Part shown: one piece after another, positions 6,088-8,821 of the stretch | How positions within the stretch are numbered: the stretch's first letter is position 1 | Layout of the letters: the number at the start of each line of letters is the position of its first letter | Origin: a bacterium | GTDB taxonomy: Bacteria; Actinomycetota; Acidimicrobiia; Acidimicrobiales; Bin134 | Assembly (NCBI GenBank): GCA_028820035.1 | Contig: JAPPKI010000496.1 | Location: forward strand, 1-8,821 | Direction of reading: 5' to 3' | DNA: 8,821 nt | Notes under the pieces: generated by a model | What the model saw: only the letters and a program-made list of their open reading frames with translations | Database searches by the model: none | Told to the model about the DNA's origin: nothing | Program-made: the position numbers and the translations under genes

Positions 6088-6104
6088 TATCGTATATAGT
6101 TCCC
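6081..6104 (-). repeat. Right terminal inverted repeat of the IS1595 transposon
   Basis: The sequence TGGTTAGTATCG...TTCCC is the inverted match (22/24) of the left end. Its positions 6085-6087 are the endonuclease stop codon, so the coding region runs into the repeat. Confidence 0.93.
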
Positions 6105-6112
6105 AAACAACC
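6105..6112. repeat. 8-bp target site duplication, right copy
   Basis: AAACAACC is identical to the octamer at the left end of the transposon and lies immediately outside the TTCCC tip. Confidence 0.95.
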
Positions 6113-6158
6113 CGAAAACACTCTCATAACACCTGGACCAAAAAACGGGGTCCGGTCA
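6113..6158 (+). mobile_element. IS3-family remnant, copy 2, outer part and right tip
   Basis: This continues the transposase C-terminus interrupted by the IS1595 transposon: after rejoining it reads ADQWAENNPKTLS and stops at TAA (6128-6130 by my count). The segment then runs to the IS tip, ending CGGGGTCCGGTCA at 6158. It is the inverted counterpart of 1110-1155. No 3-4 bp duplication matching the 1109 side is evident. Confidence 0.8.
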
Positions 6159-6231
6159 CCTCTTTGTGGGCCTGTCTTACCCCGCCTAGACGCGCCTTCG
6201 AAGTTTCGGAGAGCGCACCGGAGCGGATAAG

Positions 6232-6324
6232 GGACTGCTCCCCGCCTTCCCGGTTACGCCAGGAATGGCGGGGCATGTTCGTCTTGGGAGGCATCTCTAT
6301 GACACATGTCGCTGTGTGCATCGA
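6232..6324 (+). repeat. 93-bp direct repeat, copy B
   Basis: Ungapped match to 499-591 with 6 substitutions by eye, including hairpin arms (6240-6253 and 6259-6273) and the GGGAGG ribosome-binding site (6286-6291). The start codon is ATG at 6299 where copy A has GTG. The conserved spacing from hairpin to start (67 nt from the repeat edge in both) suggests that the module as a whole matters. Confidence 0.85.
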
Positions 6325-6391
6325 AGAAACAGAGCTGGTCATGGGAAGAGCCGTGTACGGAGTGTCTTGCGCTAGAACCGGCTATCGGTAG
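6299..6391 (+). pseudogene. 30-codon remnant of a second NYN-type gene start
   Basis: The frame opens with MTHVAVCI, the counterpart of MTRVAVFI at 566, then departs from the NYN sequence: EETELVM replaces DYENTRF, losing the catalytic Asp and Asn. It ends after 30 codons. Its hairpin and ribosome-binding site are well kept, so a short peptide could be made, but no NYN domain remains. It is best read as the 5' stub of a second NYN gene, or a copied leader, fused to unrelated DNA. A leader peptide is a weaker alternative. Confidence 0.55.
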
Positions 6392-6408
6392 CCAGTCAAA
6401 CACATAAG

Positions 6409-6897
6409 CTACGCTGCTGGTTGATCGTCTGGTGGCCTCTTGGGCCTCCTAATGCGGGTGATAGTGAAGCCAACCAACAATACGTCGCTGAGAGTCGCCA
6501 CCCCACCGTAGACTGGCTTTCCTGTTTCAAAGAGGAACCAGGCCATGGCGAGGACCGCCAGTACAGCTGCCAAGACCAGCGTTATGAGCAGAACCGCCGC
6601 CAGACGGTTTCCCCTGTGCTCAAGTTCAAGGTGCCGCATGACGAATGCATGGCGCTCTTCCCTCGCCTTTGCCACTTCTCCTCGCATCCACTCGGCAGTT
6701 CCTGGAACTTGCCGTTCATATGCTGCGTACATTTCAGGTGGTGGAAGTGGCCCACTGAAGGAAGACATGGACGCTTGAAGCGACTGGGCAACAAGTTGCC
6801 CATCTTCCAATTGCTCTGGGACATCGGTTGCATCCCCGGGGACTAGTTCGCCATCGCCCAATTCTGGTGGGGCGTTCGGTGTCTCATCATCGCTCAC
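6409..6897 (-). CDS. DUF2335 two-helix membrane protein
   Basis: The 162-aa product starts at GTG 6897, which overlaps the stop of the upstream gene (GTGA), implying coupled translation. Residues 1-45 are acidic and probably disordered. FSGPLPPPEMYAAYERQVPG (47-66) is the hallmark of DUF2335, followed by a charged helix (70-96, ERHAFVMRHLELEHRGNR) and two membrane segments (about 98-122 and 130-147) linked by the typical GKPVYGG turn. The basic tail RIRRPKRPP fits a cytoplasmic C-terminus. DUF2335 has no established function that I can cite. Its frequent presence in mobile or accessory DNA, as here, is compatible with a defence or membrane-effector role, which is inference. Confidence 0.85.
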   Translation of the reverse strand: MSDDETPNAPPELGDGELVPGDATDVPEQLEDGQLVAQSLQASMSSFSGPLPPPEMYAAYERQVPGTAEWMRGEVAKAREERHAFVMRHLELEHRGNRLAAVLLITLVLAAVLAVLAMAWFLFETGKPVYGGVATLSDVLLVGFTITRIRRPKRPPDDQPAA

Positions 6898-7262
6898 GGC
6901 TGCTTGGTTGGAGCGGTGGGAGCTAGTTTGGCGAGAACCATTACGAATATCGATTGGAAGCGCAGTCCATCGGAGTTGAGGCCCTTGAAGATTCCTGCCC
7001 AATAGTGGCTGTCCACCCTTGAGTCGCCCCTTGGGATTGTTGCGTCACTTCTCAGATAGCGGAGCGCGCCAGTCAAGGCATCCTTCGTAGCTGGCATGCT
7101 CTCTGCGTTCATGAAGAGGTGGCTGTACAATGCATTGCACTCATCGGCGAAGAGCAGATAGCTGCTCATTGGGTCACCGGCATCTGTGTGCTCTCCGGCG
7201 ATGCCCTCCGGTGCAATGGTGTCTGGATAGCTTGGGGTGTGCGACAGGGCCGCAAGGCTCAT
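6894..7262 (-). CDS. 122-aa protein of unknown function, upstream partner of the DUF2335 gene
   Basis: The frame is open from TTG 7385, but ATG 7262 is preferred because GGAGAAGGGA sits just upstream with 9 nt from GGAG. The product has a mixed N-terminus (1-32), a helical centre (SSYLLFADECNALYSHLFMN, 33-52; KDALTGALRYLRSD, 60-73) and a C-terminal part, SHYWAGIFKGL and RFQSIFVMVLAKLAP. I do not recognise a family. It overlaps the DUF2335 start by 4 bp, so the two are made together. If TTG 7385 were used, it would also overlap the DUF3883 stop (TTGA), making a three-gene coupled operon. Confidence 0.65.
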   Translation of the reverse strand: MSLAALSHTPSYPDTIAPEGIAGEHTDAGDPMSSYLLFADECNALYSHLFMNAESMPATKDALTGALRYLRSDATIPRGDSRVDSHYWAGIFKGLNSDGLRFQSIFVMVLAKLAPTAPTKQP

Positions 7263-7381
7263 GAGTCCCTTCTCCATCATCGTGCTTGCACGTACATGCT
7301 GCTTCCAGCCTAGCCCCGTCAGCAGGCCAGTAGGCAAAAGCAATACTTCTGGAGATCGTGCTGGGCTGCCAAATCGGTGCT

Positions 7382-7855
7382 TCAACTCGGCGCTCCGCCC
7401 AGCTCCCAGTAGGTCTTCCAGTCGAGGGTGCGCTTGTGCTCGGCGGGGCTGGGTTCAGGTTCTCGGTTGGTGAAGGGGTCGTAGAGGTAGCGGACTGAGG
7501 TGGTGTCGTCGTCGGCGACTTCGACTAGGGCGAGGATGTGGCGGTCGGCTTTGTTGAGGGCGCAGATGATCTCGGAGCGGGTGATGGAGAAGTCGCGTGC
7601 TCCGGTGACTCGGCCCTTGACTTCGATGGTGAGGATACGGCCGTGGTGGTTTCGGCTGTCGATGTCGAAGCCCTTGTTGTTGTGGGGCATCTTGACGGGA
7701 TCTCGGCCCAGGGATCGCTGTAGAGCTGTTGTCGTAGTGATAGCTATTCGCCAGCCCCTCGCGGCAGCCGATAGGAGTTGAGTGAGTCTTCGGTCATCGG
7801 GCGATGTTAGATGAGGCACTCCGCACGTTTGCTGAGACCGGAAGATGGCGAACAT
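7382..7855 (-). pseudogene. C-terminal DUF3883 domain of a larger protein, N-terminally truncated
   Basis: The 157-codon frame holds a full DUF3883 (NO VEIN C-terminal) domain: RSLGRDPVKMPHNNKGFDIDS (47-67), ILTIEVKGR (74-82), FSITRSEIICALNKADRHILA (89-109), VRYLYDPF (121-128), and the family's usual ending YWELGGAPS. D64, E78 and K80 resemble a PD-(D/E)xK arrangement. In nature this domain mostly ends large helicase or ATPase proteins of about 1000 aa or more, many in defence islands. Here only about 110 residues are recognisable, and the first 35 or so look unrelated. The ATG at 7855 has no ribosome-binding site. The stop is native. This is therefore most likely the stump of a lost defence protein, although a stand-alone small protein is possible. 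Confidence 0.75.
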
Positions 7856-7914
7856 TGTGCTGGTTCATGGGGGCGTGGTTTTGAAAGTAGTATGCAATCT
7901 GCTGGCAATGCTGT

Positions 7915-7920
7915 CATAAT
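7915..7920 (+). promoter_or_regulatory. -10 box of a probable leaderless vapBC promoter
   Basis: CATAAT ends 6 nt before the vapB ATG, so transcription would begin at or next to the start codon. No Shine-Dalgarno site precedes the ATG. Leaderless starts are common in actinobacteria. No good -35 box is seen at 17 bp. Confidence 0.4.
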
Positions 7921-7926
7921 GCTTGT

Positions 7927-8163
7927 ATGGCAGTGCAGATCACCATTCGGGGAGTTCCGGAGGACGTCCGGGATACGTTGGCGGCTCGGGCTGCGCTGAA
8001 ACGTCAGTCGATGCAGGAGTACTTGCGGGGAGAGCTGATGCGGCTGGCAGCAAGGCCCACTCTGGATTCATGGCTTGACGAGGTTCGCCGCCGCAAGGAC
8101 GCCGCTGGTACCAGCATTGCGTCCTCGGCAATCCTTGATGCTCGAGATGCAGACCGCCGGTGA
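7927..8163 (+). CDS. vapB: VapB/FitA-type antitoxin, ribbon-helix-helix
   Basis: The 78-aa protein begins MAVQITIRGVPEDVRDTLAA, the strand-plus-helix of a ribbon-helix-helix DNA-binding domain (1-40, with ALKRQSMQEYLRGELMRLA as the second helix). The C-terminal half (41-78) is the expected toxin-neutralising tail. It should bind VapC and repress its own operon. The stop overlaps the vapC GTG by 4 bp. ATG 7927 is the only start fitting the domain and the nearby -10 box. Confidence 0.92.
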   Translation: MAVQITIRGVPEDVRDTLAARAALKRQSMQEYLRGELMRLAARPTLDSWLDEVRRRKDAAGTSIASSAILDARDADRR

Positions 8164-8615
8164 GCGCGGTCATCGATGCGTCGGTGCTGGTGGCGGCATT
8201 GGTCGATTCCGACCAAGACGGTCAGTGGGCTGAAGCGGCCATCGCACAAGGACAATTGGCCGCGCCAGAAGTGGCAATGGCTGAAGCGACCAACATCTTG
8301 CGCCGCATGGAGCAGTCCGGCCAAGTCTCAAGGGTGGTGGCCACCGCGTCGTTTCGCGATCTGTTGCGCCTTGATGTCGAGCTCTACCCGTTCGCTCCGC
8401 TAGCTGAGCGAATCTGGGAGCTCCGCCCCAATGTGACCTGCTACGACGCTTGGTACGTGGCATTAGCGGAGGCGCTCAACAATCCACTGTTCACACTCGA
8501 CCGTAGGCTGAGCAAGGCCAGTGGGGTCCAATGCGAGATGGTTGTCCCGCCGGTTTCCCACGGCGGTGGAGGTTGTGGAAGGCGCCCATATCGATGCGGC
8601 CATTGCCTGCGTTGA
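8160..8615 (+). CDS. vapC: VapC PIN-domain ribonuclease toxin with an aberrant C-terminal extension
   Basis: GTG 8160 overlaps the vapB stop. PIN-domain acidic residues are present: D6 (VIDASVLV), E42 (AEATNIL), D96 (CYDAWYVALAEAL) and D114 (TLDRRL). VapC toxins cleave tRNA or rRNA once VapB is degraded. A normal VapC would end near GVQCEMVVPP (about residue 131). Here no stop follows and about 20 odd residues (VSHGGGGCGRRPYRCGHCLR) are read out of frame through an oxidoreductase fragment. The natural stop was probably removed by a rearrangement; the domain itself is intact. Confidence 0.9.
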   Translation: MSAVIDASVLVAALVDSDQDGQWAEAAIAQGQLAAPEVAMAEATNILRRMEQSGQVSRVVATASFRDLLRLDVELYPFAPLAERIWELRPNVTCYDAWYVALAEALNNPLFTLDRRLSKASGVQCEMVVPPVSHGGGGCGRRPYRCGHCLR

Positions 8616-8697
8616 TGCCGGGGTGGACGTGTTGGTGGAGAAGCCGCTCGCGCCCAACCTGGAAGGTGCTACTAGGATTGTGGACGCCGCTCGGGAC
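8566..8697 (+). pseudogene. Gfo/Idh/MocA-family oxidoreductase fragment
   Basis: The frame reads AHIDAAIACVDAGVDVLVEK and continues PLAPNLEGATRIVDAARD. The AGxxVLVEKPLA block with the following helix is the signature of NAD(P)-dependent Gfo/Idh/MocA sugar dehydrogenases around residues 80-125 of about 340. Neither the N-terminal Rossmann GxGxxG part nor the C-terminal domain is present. The frame is open from 8512, with GTG candidates at 8521 and 8566, and continues into the kinase sequence. It is a relic about 40-45 residues long. Confidence 0.65.
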
Positions 8698-8821
8698 GTG
8701 GGCGAGTTGGCCGTAGTCGGGATCGGCAACGCCATTGTCGATGTGATCAGCACTGAGGAGCACGACTTCATCGCCGCCCACGGCCTGGTCAAAGGAGCGA
8801 TGACGCTGATCGACGCCGACC
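8698..8821 (+). CDS. PfkB-family (adenosine kinase-like) carbohydrate/nucleoside kinase, N-terminus only
   Basis: From GTG 8698 the frame gives VVGIGNAIVDVIS and HGLVKGAMTLID, the well-conserved start of PfkB/ribokinase-family kinases of the adenosine-kinase-like subgroup (GNAIVDV sits on the substrate-binding strand). The gene leaves the window after 41 codons; family members are about 330 aa. GTG 8698 places the GIGN motif where it normally lies, about 7 residues in, but there is no ribosome-binding site. The frame is continuous with the upstream oxidoreductase fragment, so the native start could have been replaced. Confidence 0.8.
   Translation, partial: MGELAVVGIGNAIVDVISTEEHDFIAAHGLVKGAMTLIDAD

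Larger units (their letters stand above)
2990..6104 (+). mobile_element. Complete IS1595-family transposon carrying a type II restriction-modification system
   Basis: The 3115-bp element is bounded by 24-bp inverted repeats and a perfect 8-bp target duplication, and inserted into an older IS3 remnant. It contains four co-directional, nearly contiguous genes: IS1595-type transposase, a 52-aa protein, a D12-class adenine methyltransferase and an EcoRI-family endonuclease. Gene joints are a 3-bp overlap, then 5-bp and 2-bp gaps, and the last stop codon lies in the right repeat, so there is almost no spare DNA. All frames are intact and the duplication is unmutated, pointing to a recent insertion. 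IS1595-family elements with passenger genes are known as a class; whether this exact cargo has been described I cannot say. Confidence 0.93.

Noticed and set aside
6160..6231. Continuation of the interrupted NYN C-terminus to the right of the IS3 tip
   Set aside because: Translations such as SLWACLTPPRRAF are only vaguely like the NYN tail and no target duplication joins the two sides; too weak to call.
6380..6393. GGCTA-TCGG-TAGCC hairpin as a terminator
   Set aside because: Only 5 bp of stem and no T-run on either strand.

Overview
The window looks like a gene-exchange hotspot in the chromosome of a high-GC Gram-positive (actinobacterial) genome. The grounds are the G+C-rich coding with frequent GTG/TTG starts, ISL3- and IS3-family transposase remnants of actinobacterial type, a VapBC pair, and a PfkB sugar/nucleoside kinase start (VVGIGNAIVDV...KGAMTLID). 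Acidimicrobiia or relatives would fit, but that placement is only a guess.

Layout. (1) 1-347: the C-terminal end of an ISL3-family transposase and the probable right end of that IS. (2) 499-1109: a NYN-domain ribonuclease-like gene behind a strong hairpin and Shine-Dalgarno site; its C-terminus is cut off by an IS3-family right end (1110-1233). (3) 1234-2950: a small island with a HicA-like gene and its coupled partner on the + strand, facing a 56-aa basic protein and an N-terminally truncated GAF-domain protein on the - strand. (4) 2951-6158: a second, inverted copy of the IS3 right end, split by a complete 3115-bp IS1595-family transposon (2990-6104). The transposon has 24-bp terminal inverted repeats (22/24 matching) and a perfect 8-bp target duplication, AAACAACC. 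It carries, in one tight operon, the transposase, a 52-aa acidic protein, a D12-class DNA adenine methyltransferase and an EcoRI-family restriction endonuclease. (5) 6232-6391: a second copy of the NYN hairpin/ribosome-binding/start module (87/93 identical) leading into a 30-codon remnant. (6) 6409-7855 on the - strand: the C-terminal DUF3883 domain of a larger, probably defence-related protein, then a 122-aa unknown protein, then a DUF2335 two-helix membrane protein. (7) 7915-8615: a VapBC toxin-antitoxin operon with a probable leaderless promoter. (8) 8566-8821: a Gfo/Idh/MocA oxidoreductase fragment running in frame into the N-terminus of a PfkB-family kinase that leaves the window.

The central item is the IS1595 transposon with a full type II restriction-modification system as passenger. 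All four genes are co-directional with overlaps or gaps of 5 bp or less, and the endonuclease stop codon lies inside the right terminal repeat. The endonuclease keeps the EcoRI catalytic residues (PD...ExK) and the GNAIER recognition segment shared by enzymes that cut AATT-centred sites. The methyltransferase, however, has the D12 architecture rather than that of M.EcoRI. The element could therefore be a mobile element that addicts its host. The flanks record several earlier rounds of insertion and truncation.
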